A stretch of 64,000 nucleotides of DNA from Mesorhizobium sp. J428 (GTDB lineage Bacteria; Pseudomonadota; Alphaproteobacteria; Rhizobiales; Rhizobiaceae), in contig NZ_JAJOMX010000001.1 of NCBI RefSeq assembly GCF_024699925.1, positions 3,510,001 through 3,574,000 on the forward strand, in the 5' to 3' direction. The notes under the pieces are model-generated. The model saw nothing but the letters and a program-made list of their open reading frames with translations, did no database searches and was not told the origin of the DNA. Shown here one piece after another: positions 1-7,934 of the stretch. Every line of letters begins with the position of its first letter. The first letter of the stretch is position 1. The position numbers and the translations under genes were made by a program.

Positions 1-287
1 TCGGCCTGACCAAGTCGCTGGCGCAGACCTTCGCGCCCGACAAGGTGCGGGTCAACGTCGTCTGCCCAGGCCTCGCCGAGACGCCGATGAAGATCGGCTT
101 CACCGGCCGCGGCGTCTCCGCGGAGGCCGCGAAGGCGGCGGAGGACAGATATGTTTCCGGCGTGCCGCTCGGGCGCCTGGTGCGGGCCGACGAGGTCGCG
201 CACGCCGTGCTCTGGCTCGCCTCCGACGATGCCGGTTTCGTCACCGGCATCGAGTTACCGATCGATGGAGGGTTCACCTGCAAGTAG
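1..287 (+). CDS. SDR family oxidoreductase, C-terminal part (5' end outside window)
   Basis: The reading frame is open from the first base, with codons starting at position 3, so the gene begins upstream of the window. The visible 95 or so residues carry the typical end of a classical short-chain dehydrogenase/reductase: a GLTKSLA helix, then VRVNVVCPG, and a closing stretch with DDAGFVTGIELPIDGG. The Rossmann glycine motif and catalytic Ser-Tyr-Lys residues would lie upstream and cannot be checked. Members of this family are cytosolic NAD(P)-dependent oxidoreductases; the substrate cannot be read from this end. The gene runs in the same direction as the ABC operon that starts 150 bases later and could share its role. 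A short CCGCC/GGCGG hairpin follows the stop codon at 288-302 without a T-run. Confidence 0.9.
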   Translation, partial: GLTKSLAQTFAPDKVRVNVVCPGLAETPMKIGFTGRGVSAEAAKAAEDRYVSGVPLGRLVRADEVAHAVLWLASDDAGFVTGIELPIDGGFTCK

Positions 288-437
288 CCGCCGGGAAGGC
301 GGTGCAGTCAAAGCGGCGTTGAGCCGCCTTCGGCGAGAGGGCGGACTGCGGCGACGGACAGACGGATCGACAAAGCTGTCGCAAGAACAGCGAACTTTTC
401 CAGTGAGTTGCGAAAAGAGACAGAAAGGGGAATGACC

Positions 438-2036
438 ATGATTACTCGCCGTTCCTTGCTCGCCAGCGCCGCGGCGCTGGCGGTCGCGCCGGGCTTCGTC
501 AGGCTGGCAGCCGCCGCGACGCCGAAGAACATCGTCGTCATGGCGAAGTCCATCGGCGACGTCGTCAACGGCTTCGACCCGGCCGAGGCCTATGTCGGCA
601 CCGACTACGAGATCACCAGCAATGTCTACCGCATGCTGGTCACGCTCGATCCGGCCGATTCAACCAAATATGTCGGCGATCTCGCCGAGAGCTGGGAAAT
701 CTCGCCCGACGGCATGACGATCACCTTCAAGCTCAAGCCGGGCGTCCTCTTCGAGAGCGGCAAGCCGGTCACCGCCGAGGACGTGGTGTTCAGCCTGCGC
801 CGCCTGATGCAGCTCAACAAGTATCCCGCCGCCGATTTCGCGCAGCTTGGCTGGACGCTCGACGCCATGGACACGATCGTCCAGGCGGCCGACGAGCGGA
901 CCGTGGTGCACAAGCTTCCCGAGGTCAGGGCGCACGGCACCGTGCTCAACACGCTCGCCTCGCCGCGCGGCTGCGTGGTCGAGAAGGCGACGGTCCTCGC
1001 AAACGAGAAGAACGGCGACCTCGGCAACGAATGGCTGAAGACGCATTCGGCTGGCGCTGGCTCCTACCGCCTGGTCGAGTGGAAGGCGAGCGAGCGGATC
1101 ATCCTCGAGGCCAATCCAAACGCGGAAGTGCTGCCCGCCGTGCCGCGCCTCGTCATCCGCCACGTCGCGGAGCCCGCGACCCAGCTCCTGCTTCTCCAGA
1201 AGGGCGACATCGACATCGCCCGCGACCTTGGCTCCGACCAGATCCAGACCGCGCGGAGCAATCCGGACCTCGTCGAACTCAGCGGCGACACCACCGCGCA
1301 GATGAACCTGTGCATGAACATGGCATTCGAGCCATTCAAGAACCCGAAGGTGCTCGAAGCGATCAAATGGGCGGTGGACTGCGAGGCGATCGCCAAGAAC
1401 ATCACCCCCGGGATCTGGGACGTCTGGCAGGCCTCCTTCCTGCCGAGAAACGTACGCGGCGCGGTGCCGAGCACGTTCCACAAGGACACGGCGAAAGCGA
1501 AGGCATTGCTGGCCGAAGCCGGGTATCCCGACGGCTTCGCGGTGACGCTCGACCATTTCTCGTCATGGCCTTGGTCTGATGTCGCCCAGGCGATCCAGGC
1601 GGACCTGGCCCAGATCGGCGTCAAGGCCGAGCTGATCGCGGCCGAGACCGGCCAGGTCATCACCAAATACCGCGCGCGCCAGCACGAGCTCGTCTTGATC
1701 TACTGGGCGACCAATCTCTACGATCCGGACTACAATGCGCGCGCCTTCTGCATCAACACGGATGATTCCGACGACAGCAAGCTGAAGTCGCAGGCCTGGA
1801 GAAACCACTTCGTCGATGCCGACCTGTCCGAAAGGGCGGATGCGGCCGGCAAGGAGTTCGACCAGGCGAAACGCGACGAGATGTACGACAGCCTGCAGCG
1901 CGACTTCATGGCCCGCGCGCCAGTGTCCTGGCTGCTCCAGAAGAGGGACATCGTGATGCATCGGAAGGAAGCTCCCGGTCTTCATCTCGGTGGTCTCGCC
2001 TATCTCAACAGGTTCGCCGGCATCACCAAGTCATGA
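438..2036 (+). CDS. ABC transporter substrate-binding protein, family 5 (peptide/opine type)
   Basis: The product is a 532-residue periplasmic solute-binding protein of the DppA/OppA family (SBP_bac_5), the recognition component of the importer encoded by the next four genes. The N-terminus has a twin-arginine-like signal (ITRRSLLASAAALAV) followed by a hydrophobic stretch ending near residue 25. Family hallmarks include PADSTKYVGDLAESWEIS and the GVLFESGKPVTAEDVVFSL region. The ATG at 438 is preferred because the AAAGGGG ribosome site at 424-430 sits 7 bases before it; an in-frame ATG at 432 is too close. The stop overlaps the permease start by 4 bases (ATGA), indicating one operon. The substrate is not determinable; peptides, opines and modified amino acids are all known for this family. 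Confidence 0.93.
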   Translation: MITRRSLLASAAALAVAPGFVRLAAAATPKNIVVMAKSIGDVVNGFDPAEAYVGTDYEITSNVYRMLVTLDPADSTKYVGDLAESWEISPDGMTITFKLKPGVLFESGKPVTAEDVVFSLRRLMQLNKYPAADFAQLGWTLDAMDTIVQAADERTVVHKLPEVRAHGTVLNTLASPRGCVVEKATVLANEKNGDLGNEWLKTHSAGAGSYRLVEWKASERIILEANPNAEVLPAVPRLVIRHVAEPATQLLLLQKGDIDIARDLGSDQIQTARSNPDLVELSGDTTAQMNLCMNMAFEPFKNPKVLEAIKWAVDCEAIAKNITPGIWDVWQASFLPRNVRGAVPSTFHKDTAKAKALLAEAGYPDGFAVTLDHFSSWPWSDVAQAIQADLAQIGVKAELIAAETGQVITKYRARQHELVLIYWATNLYDPDYNARAFCINTDDSDDSKLKSQAWRNHFVDADLSERADAAGKEFDQAKRDEMYDSLQRDFMARAPVSWLLQKRDIVMHRKEAPGLHLGGLAYLNRFAGITKS

Positions 2037-3100
2037 GTGACGCGGACTTGGCGCAACCGCCTTCGAGCGCCACGAACCTGGGCCACGTGGCGGCCCAGGT
2101 GCGCGGTGCGATGTCCAACCTGCTGGGTGTTCTCGTCACCCTGTTCGGACTGGTGCTGCTCACCTTCCTGATCGGCCGGACCATGCCGATCGACCCGGTG
2201 GTCGCGATCGTCGGCGACAAGGCGCCGGCCGAGGTCGTGGAGAAGCTGCGGCTGGAGCTGGGGCTCGACGAGCCGCTGATCGTCCAGTTCTGGATCTACC
2301 TGAAGAACCTGCTCCAGGGCGATCTCGGCAGGTCGGTGATGACGGGCCAGCCGGTGACCGTGGACATCGTGCAGTTCTTCCCCTCGACCATCGAACTGGC
2401 AACGGCCGCGATGGTGATCGCGCTTCTGGTCGGCGTGCCGCTCGGCATCATGGCGGCGGCGCGCCAGGACTCCATTTTCGACAACATCGTCCGCGTGATT
2501 AGCCTCCTCGGCCAGTCGCTGCCGGTCTTCGTGCTGGCGTTGATCTGCCTCCTCGTCTTCTACGTGAAGCTCGGAATAGCACCCGGCACAGGCCAGCAGG
2601 ACGTGATCTTCCAGGGTATGGTGCCGTTCCGGACCGGGATGATCGTGCTCGACTCCGCGCTCGACGGGCAGTGGGACGCGTTCTGGGACGCGCTCGCCCA
2701 CCTCGCCATGCCGGCACTGCTGCTCGCCTACATCACCATGTCGATCATCACCCGCATGACGCGCGCCTTCATGCTCGACGCGCTGTCCGGCGAATATATC
2801 ACTACCGCCCGGGCCAAGGGCCTGTCGGAGGGGCGCATCCTGTGGCGGCACGGGCTGGGCAACATCGCCGGCCGCTTGGTGACGGTCATCGCGGTGATCT
2901 ATGCCGGACTTCTTGAAGGGGCTGTCCTGACCGAGACCGTGTTCTCGCGGCCGGGGCTGGGGCTCTATCTGACGCGGTCGCTGCTCAATGCCGACATGAA
3001 CGCCGTGCTTGGCGCGACGCTGGTGATCGGCGTCATCTATGTCTGCCTGAACCTGCTGGCCGATCTCGCCCAGCGCCTGCTCGATCCCCGCGTCGATTGA
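2033..3100 (+). CDS. ABC transporter permease, DppB type
   Basis: This 355-residue inner-membrane permease belongs to the DppB/OppB family (binding-protein-dependent transport, BPD_transp_1). About six hydrophobic segments are visible, beginning near residue 28 (NLLGVLVTLFGLVLLTFLIG). The periplasmic loop has the usual LGLDEPLIVQF motif followed by GDLGRSV. The cytoplasmic EAA loop that contacts the ATPase reads EYITTARAKGLSEGRIL. The start codon overlaps the stop of the binding protein (ATGA), so translation is probably coupled. Its likely partners are the DppC-type permease at 3109 and the ATPases at 4042 and 4857. Confidence 0.93.
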   Translation: MSDADLAQPPSSATNLGHVAAQVRGAMSNLLGVLVTLFGLVLLTFLIGRTMPIDPVVAIVGDKAPAEVVEKLRLELGLDEPLIVQFWIYLKNLLQGDLGRSVMTGQPVTVDIVQFFPSTIELATAAMVIALLVGVPLGIMAAARQDSIFDNIVRVISLLGQSLPVFVLALICLLVFYVKLGIAPGTGQQDVIFQGMVPFRTGMIVLDSALDGQWDAFWDALAHLAMPALLLAYITMSIITRMTRAFMLDALSGEYITTARAKGLSEGRILWRHGLGNIAGRLVTVIAVIYAGLLEGAVLTETVFSRPGLGLYLTRSLLNADMNAVLGATLVIGVIYVCLNLLADLAQRLLDPRVD

Positions 3101-3108
3101 GGCCCGGC

Positions 3109-4038
3109 ATGGTCAACGCTCTTCCCGCCGCGCCCCGAGAGAAGCTTCCTCTGCGCTCCTGGCTGCTGAGTGACACGCCGGATTCACGACGGCAGGCGGC
3201 CTGGGGCAGGGCATACCGACGCTGGCTGCATTTTCGCCGCAACACGTTGGCGATGACTGGGCTGGTCACGGTCGTCCTGCTCATACTCGCCGCTCTTGCC
3301 GCTCCGCTGCTTGCCACGCATGACCCCGCGGTGATCGACCTCGCCAACCGCCTACAGCGTCCGTCCGCGCAGAACTGGCTGGGCACGGACGAGCTCGGGC
3401 GCGACCTCTACAGCCGCGTGCTCTACGGCGCGCGGGTGACGCTGGGCATGGTGGTCGCCGTCGTCGTGCTGGTCGCGCCGGTCGGTCTCGCCATCGGCAC
3501 GATCGCCGGCTATGCGGGCGGGCTGACCGACCGCATCCTGATGCGTATCACCGACATCTTCCTGGCCTTTCCGCGGCTGGTGCTGGCGCTCGCCTTCGTC
3601 GCAGCGCTGCGTCCTGGCGTCACCAGCGCGGTGATTGCGATCGCGCTGACCGCTTGGCCACCCTTCGCACGCCTGGCACGCTCCGAGACGCTGACGATCC
3701 GCCGCTCCGACTACATCAGCGCCGTCAAGCTGACCGGCGCATCCTCCGGTCGCATCGTCCTGCGCCACATCGTGCCCTTGTGCGTGCCCTCGATGGTGGT
3801 TCGCATGGCCCTCGACATCAGCGGCATCATCATGACCGCCGCCGGCCTCGGCTTCCTCGGCATGGGCGCGCAGCCGCCGATGCCGGAATGGGGCACGATG
3901 ATCGCCACGACCAGCGGCTTCATCCTCGACCAGTGGTGGGTGCCAACTATTCCCGGCCTCGCCATCCTGGTCGCCTCGCTGGCGTTCAACCTCCTGGGCG
4001 ACGGCCTGCGCGACGTTCTCGACCCGAAGCAGGAATAG
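3109..4038 (+). CDS. ABC transporter permease, DppC type
   Basis: This is the second inner-membrane permease of the importer, DppC/OppC family, about 309 residues. It has the family's N-terminal OppC-like segment (residues about 40-80, with the first membrane helix), the loop AQNWLGTDELGRDLYSRVLYGARV, and an EAA loop reading SDYISAVKLTGASSGRIV. The end FNLLGDGLRDVLDP is a strong DppC signature. I chose the ATG at 3109 because GAGG at 3099-3102 sits 6 bases upstream; a TTG at 3097 that overlaps the previous stop is the alternative. It is followed 3 bases later by the first ATPase gene. Confidence 0.92.
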   Translation: MVNALPAAPREKLPLRSWLLSDTPDSRRQAAWGRAYRRWLHFRRNTLAMTGLVTVVLLILAALAAPLLATHDPAVIDLANRLQRPSAQNWLGTDELGRDLYSRVLYGARVTLGMVVAVVVLVAPVGLAIGTIAGYAGGLTDRILMRITDIFLAFPRLVLALAFVAALRPGVTSAVIAIALTAWPPFARLARSETLTIRRSDYISAVKLTGASSGRIVLRHIVPLCVPSMVVRMALDISGIIMTAAGLGFLGMGAQPPMPEWGTMIATTSGFILDQWWVPTIPGLAILVASLAFNLLGDGLRDVLDPKQE

Positions 4039-4041
4039 ACC

Positions 4042-4869
4042 ATGCTCCTGGAGATGCAGAACCTTCGCGTCAGCTTTCCCGCCCCGCAGGGCATGGTCGA
4101 GGCGGTGCGTGGCGTGTCGCTGACCATCGGCCAGGAGAAGCTGGGCATCGTCGGCGAGAGCGGCTCGGGCAAGTCGCTGACCGCGCGCTCGATCCTGAAG
4201 CTGCTGCCGAAGCAGGCGAGGCTCTCCGCCGACCGTCTCGCCTTCGACGGCATCGACGTGCTCGGTGCCAATGAGGCGGCGATGCGGCGCATTCGGGGGA
4301 AGCGGGCAGGGTTCATCATGCAGGACCCGAAATATTCGCTGAATCCGGTCATGACGGCGGGAAGCCAGATCGCCGAGGCGTGGCGGGCGCATCGCGGCGG
4401 CAGCGGGAAGGCGGCACTCGAAGCCGCGGTCGATCTGCTGGCCCAAGTCCAGATACGCGACCCGAAGCGCGTGGCAGGCTCCTACCCGCACGAACTGTCC
4501 GGCGGAATGGGCCAGCGCGTGATGATCGCGATGATGCTCGCGCCCGATCCCGAACTGCTGATCGCGGACGAGCCGACCTCGGCGCTGGACGCGTCGGTAC
4601 AGGCCGAGATCATGCGGCTGATCGAGGATCTTGTGTCGCGCCGCGGCATGGGGCTCGTGCTGATCAGCCACGACCTGCCTCTCGTCTCGCATTTCTGCGA
4701 CAGGGTGCTGGTCATGTATTCGGGCCGCATCGTCGAGGAATTGCGCGCTTCGGAGTTGAAGCAGGCCCGGCATCCCTACACGCGCGGCCTCCTCGAATGC
4801 CTGCCATCCCTCACGCATCCGAGCGCGAGGCTGAGGGTAATGAAAAGGGACCCGTCATGGCTGGCCTGA
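4042..4869 (+). CDS. ABC transporter ATP-binding protein, DppD type
   Basis: This 275-residue ATPase energises the importer. Walker A is GESGSGKS (residues 38-45), the Q-loop is in FIMQDPKYSLNPV, the signature is LSGGMGQRV and Walker B is LLIADEPTSALD, followed by the switch histidine in LISHDLPLV. The signature reads GMGQR where most relatives have GMRQR, a small change outside the essential SGG. The protein is shorter than many DppD proteins (about 320-330 residues) and seems to lack part of the C-terminal extension. It starts 3 bases after the permease stop and overlaps the next ATPase gene by 13 bases. Confidence 0.92.
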   Translation: MLLEMQNLRVSFPAPQGMVEAVRGVSLTIGQEKLGIVGESGSGKSLTARSILKLLPKQARLSADRLAFDGIDVLGANEAAMRRIRGKRAGFIMQDPKYSLNPVMTAGSQIAEAWRAHRGGSGKAALEAAVDLLAQVQIRDPKRVAGSYPHELSGGMGQRVMIAMMLAPDPELLIADEPTSALDASVQAEIMRLIEDLVSRRGMGLVLISHDLPLVSHFCDRVLVMYSGRIVEELRASELKQARHPYTRGLLECLPSLTHPSARLRVMKRDPSWLA

Positions 4870-5652
4870 TGATCGAGGCCGAAGGCCTTACAGTCCGCTT
4901 CGCCCACATCGAGGCGGTCAAGGCCGTGTCGTTCGGCGTCGAGAAAGGGGCCTGCTTCGGCCTTGTCGGCGAAAGCGGTTCGGGCAAGTCGACGGTCCTG
5001 CGGGCGCTGGCCGGCCTCAATGCGGCCTGGACCGGACGCCTGCGCGTCGCCGGCAAGGATCTGGCGCCGCATGCGGTCGAAGGATTTCTTCCGCCGGGTC
5101 CAGATGGTGTTCCAGGATCCCTACGGCTCGCTTCACCCGCGCCAGACGATAGACCGCATCCTCAGCGAGCCGCTGCTCGTGCATGGGTTCCAGGACATCG
5201 ATCTTCGCGTCAGGCGCGGCCTCGACGAAGTGTCGCTGCCGGCGTCGATCCGCTTCCGCTATCCGCATCAGCTGTCGGGCGGCCAGCGCCAGCGTGTCGC
5301 CATCGCGCGCGCCCTGATCTCGGAACCGGAGGTGCTGCTGCTCGACGAGCCGACCTCCGCGCTCGACGTCTCGGTCCAGGCGGAGGTTCTCAACCTGATC
5401 GGCGACCTGCGCCAGGCGCGGGGGCTCACCTACTTCATGGTCGGCCACAACCTTGCCGTCGTCACCCACCTGTGCCAGCGCATCGCCGTCATGCAGCATG
5501 GCGAAATCGTCGAGACCGTGACCGCCGAGGATCTGCGAACCGGCAAGGTCTCGCATCCGCACACGGCCAATCTCCGTCAGCTCTCCCTCGAGCTTACCGA
5601 AGCGGACGCCGTTCCGGCTCCTGGGCGCGATGCCGTCCGCCTGTCGTGGTGA
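4857..5652 (+). pseudogene. ABC transporter ATP-binding protein, DppF type (frameshifted)
   Basis: The second ATPase of the first importer is encoded here in two frames. The first part gives MAGLMIEAEGLTVRFAHIEA and Walker [10 protein letters not shown]. Near 5060-5070, after GKDLAP, the frame must advance by one base to recover DFFRRVQMVFQDPYGSL, LSGGQRQRVAIARAL and VLLLDEPTSALDVS through to the stop at 5652. Removing one base restores an ATPase of about 264 residues with every motif in order. No other lesion is present, so this is either a sequencing error or a very recent mutation. The start at 4857 overlaps the previous gene; an ATG at 4869 is possible. If the shift is real, the importer could still work by borrowing an ATPase from a related system. 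Confidence 0.88.
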
Positions 5653-5822
5653 GTTTTGCCGCGCGGGCAGGCCGGATGTGGATTGGCACGCCGCGCCTTT
5701 GCTGACATGAGATGTGCCGCTTCGAACCGGGATGGGATGATCGCCGCACCGGCTTTCGATTTGAGACATGGCGTGTCGCGTCGAAGCTCGCCGGCCGCCT
5801 GTTTTGCTGACAAGAGAGCATC

Positions 5823-6707
5823 ATGAAGACCTACACACTCACCGTCACCTGCCAGTCCCGTCGCGGCATCGTCGCCGCCATCGCAGGGTTTCTCGCCGAG
5901 AACGGTTGCAACATCACCGACAGCTCGCAGTTCGACGATCGGGAGACCGGCCGCTTCTTCATGCGCGTCAGCTTCGTCAGCGAGGAAGGCCGCGACATCG
6001 ATGAATTGCGCGCGGGCTTCGCATCCGCAGCGGCTGCCTTCGACATGGTTCACGCGTTCCACGACGAGGGCGAGAAGACGAAGGTCGTCATCATGGTCTC
6101 GCGCTTCGGCCACTGCCTGAACGACCTGTTGTATCGCTGGCGGATCGGGGCGCTGCCGATCGACATCGTCGCGGTGATCTCCAACCACATGGACTACCAG
6201 AAGGTCGTGGTGAACCACGACATTCCGTTCCACTGCATCAAGGTCACCAAGGACAACAAGGCCCGCGCCGAGGCCGACCAGATGCGCATCGTCGAGGAGA
6301 GCGGCGCCGAGCTGATCGTGCTGGCGCGCTATATGCAGGTGCTCTCGGACGACATGTGCCGGAAGATGTCTGGGCGGATCATCAACATCCACCATTCCTT
6401 CCTGCCCTCCTTCAAGGGCGCGAACCCCTACAAGCAGGCCTTCGCGCGCGGCGTGAAGCTGATCGGGGCGACGTCGCATTACGTCACCGCCGATCTCGAC
6501 GAGGGTCCGATCATCGACCAGGACATCATCCGGGTCACGCATGCGCAGAGCGTCGACGACTATGTCAGCCTCGGGCGCGACGTGGAAAGCCAGGTGCTCG
6601 CCAGGGCGATCCATGCCCACATCCATCGCCGCGTCTTCCTGAACGGCGACAAGACCGTGGTCTTCCCCGCCTCGCCGGGCTCCTACGCCTCCGAGCGGAT
6701 GGGCTGA
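5823..6707 (+). CDS. purU: Formyltetrahydrofolate deformylase
   Basis: PurU hydrolyses 10-formyltetrahydrofolate to formate and free tetrahydrofolate in the cytosol. The 294-residue product has an N-terminal ACT domain (residues about 4-85, beginning TYTLTVTCQSRRGIVAAIAG) and a C-terminal formyltransferase-fold hydrolase domain. The catalytic set fits the N-x-H...D pattern: N188 and H190 in INIHHSFLPSFKGANPYKQA, and D226 in TADLDEGPI. It follows the first ABC operon after 170 bases. Its place beside a sarcosine oxidase cluster, rather than purine genes, suggests that it recycles tetrahydrofolate loaded with one-carbon units during demethylation, as seen in other methylamine and betaine catabolic clusters. 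That role is an inference from context. Confidence 0.95.
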   Translation: MKTYTLTVTCQSRRGIVAAIAGFLAENGCNITDSSQFDDRETGRFFMRVSFVSEEGRDIDELRAGFASAAAAFDMVHAFHDEGEKTKVVIMVSRFGHCLNDLLYRWRIGALPIDIVAVISNHMDYQKVVVNHDIPFHCIKVTKDNKARAEADQMRIVEESGAELIVLARYMQVLSDDMCRKMSGRIINIHHSFLPSFKGANPYKQAFARGVKLIGATSHYVTADLDEGPIIDQDIIRVTHAQSVDDYVSLGRDVESQVLARAIHAHIHRRVFLNGDKTVVFPASPGSYASERMG

Positions 6708-6731
6708 GCGGCCAGGCGGGAGCGTTGGCCG

Positions 6732-7532
6732 TCAGGGGCGGCCGAGCGCCGCTCTGGCGGCGATCGCCTCCGCCGCCCTTTGCAGCTTCGGTACGTATTG
6801 CCGCTCGATCTGTTCGAGCGACACGGCGTTGCGTGCGGTGACGATGTTGATGCAGCACCGCAGCGCGCCATTGACGATGATCGGCACGCCCGCGCCCGCC
6901 TCGCTGTCGAAGAACTCGCCGGACTGTAATCCATAGCCGCGGCGCCGTGTCTCGGAGATGATCGCCGCCAGCCGCTCGGGATGCGCGAGCAGGTCGCGCG
7001 ACTCCTGCGGATGGGGATTGTCGAACCGCAGGATACGCTCGCGCATGTCGTCGGGGCAGAAGGCAAGCCATGCCCGCCCGGTCGCCGAAATGCTGAACGG
7101 AAGCTGTGAGCCCGCGCCGCCGGCCCGGACGACGGAAAACTGGGCCTGCCGGGTGTTGGTGTCGGCGATGACGAGGCGGTCATTGTCGCAGACGACGATG
7201 TCTGACGGCCAGCCGAGGTCGAGTCGCAGGTCGGCGATCACGGGACGCGCAATGGTGACGATTTCGTCGACCGCGTTGTAGCCCTGGCTGAGCGCCAATG
7301 CATGCAGGCCGACCGCGAACACCTTCCCGGCGGGATCGTAGCTGGCATACCCAGCCGAGCACAGCGTCTCGAGCATCCGCAACGTGGTGGCCTTTGGCAG
7401 CTTCGCGCGCTTGTGGACGGCGGTCAGGCCCGCCGGCCCGATGTCGTTCAGCGCTTCCAGCACCTGGAGGACCTTCAGCGAGGCGGACACCGCCTTGTAG
7501 ACCGGCTTGCGCGCAGTTCCGTCCCCCACCAT
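6732..7532 (-). CDS. IclR family transcriptional regulator
   Basis: This 266-residue regulator has the IclR layout: an N-terminal winged helix-turn-helix (residues about 14-75, with SLKVLQVLEAL and KATTLRMLETLCSAGY) and a C-terminal ligand-binding domain with SATGRAWLAF and RGYGLQSGEFFDSEAGAGVPI. IclR proteins usually act as local repressors or activators of catabolic genes in response to a substrate or intermediate. The gene is divergent from the second ABC/sarcosine-oxidase operon. The shared intergenic region holds two identical operator-like palindromes (7675-7694 and 7822-7841), the likely binding sites. The ATG is the only good start, just before the conserved DNA-binding domain. Confidence 0.93.
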   Translation of the reverse strand: MVGDGTARKPVYKAVSASLKVLQVLEALNDIGPAGLTAVHKRAKLPKATTLRMLETLCSAGYASYDPAGKVFAVGLHALALSQGYNAVDEIVTIARPVIADLRLDLGWPSDIVVCDNDRLVIADTNTRQAQFSVVRAGGAGSQLPFSISATGRAWLAFCPDDMRERILRFDNPHPQESRDLLAHPERLAAIISETRRRGYGLQSGEFFDSEAGAGVPIIVNGALRCCINIVTARNAVSLEQIERQYVPKLQRAAEAIAARAALGRP

Positions 7533-7674
7533 TCCACCCCCCTACCATCGCTTTTGTCCGCCGCCGGCGGGACGCCGCACTCACCCGAATTGGCGCCGTT
7601 GATGATGCCGCTTCTTAGCCCGCGCCAAGCCTTCGATTCACATACTTGAACAACTGGCAGGTGTCATCAGCCCA

Positions 7675-7694
7675 ATTGGTTCATTAGATGAACC
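7675..7694. promoter_or_regulatory. Operator copy 1 (GGTTCAT-TAG-ATGAACC)
   Basis: The core is a perfect inverted repeat GGTTCAT/ATGAACC with a 3-base centre, at 7678-7694, preceded by ATT. The same 20 bases occur in reverse complement at 7822-7841. It lies about 143 bases upstream of the IclR-type start codon, so it could serve autoregulation. IclR-family dimers are known to bind palindromes of about this size; assignment to this regulator is an inference from position. Confidence 0.72.
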
Positions 7695-7821
7695 CACACT
7701 TCTTTTTTCTTCGAAACGGGGCTTTGGCGGCATTTTCGCAATGGACAAGGCGCAAAACCGGTGGAAGACTGATCTCAGGCATGATGTGGAGACCATAGAT
7801 CGTGTCGCTAGATAAATATAA

Positions 7822-7841
7822 GGTTCATCTAATGAACCAAT
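7822..7841. promoter_or_regulatory. Operator copy 2 (GGTTCAT-CTA-ATGAACC)
   Basis: This is the exact reverse complement of the 20 bases at 7675-7694, with the same 7-base arms and a CTA centre. It lies 93 bases upstream of the first permease start (7935) and directly after a TA-rich block, a position where a bound regulator would block or recruit RNA polymerase for the rightward operon. The two sites are 147 bases apart, near 14 helical turns, which would permit looping. Confidence 0.72.
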
Positions 7842-7934
7842 CCAATGGGGCATGATGCTGATGAGATCCGATGCGATCCGCATGCGGCGGCATGCGGCAT
7901 TTTTCGAAGCAGCAGTCGGTCCTCGGAAAGGAGC

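Larger units (their letters stand above)
7533..7934. promoter_or_regulatory. Divergent control region between iclR-type gene and second importer operon
   Basis: These 402 bases separate two divergent genes. They contain the two operator copies annotated separately, an AT-rich stretch around 7693-7712 and a TA-rich segment (GATAAATATAAGG, 7811-7823) that directly abuts the second operator and could be a -10 region for the rightward operon. I could not assign a confident -35 box. A longer leftward reading of the permease frame (from 7845) runs through this region but has no ribosome site and would cross the operator, so I reject it. Confidence 0.6.

Noticed and set aside
288..302. Hairpin CCGCC/GGCGG after the SDR gene as a terminator
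   Set aside because: The stem is only 5 base pairs and no T-run follows.
4498..4515. GMGQR signature in the first ATPase as a dead enzyme
   Set aside because: The essential LSGG part, Walker A, Walker B and switch His are all present; the R-to-G change alone does not argue for loss of function.
3352..4818. Long open frame on the minus strand (488 codons)
   Set aside because: It lies opposite the permease and ATPase genes, follows their third-codon-position bias, and gives a His/Arg/Asp-rich product without any domain. Typical antisense shadow of high-G+C genes.
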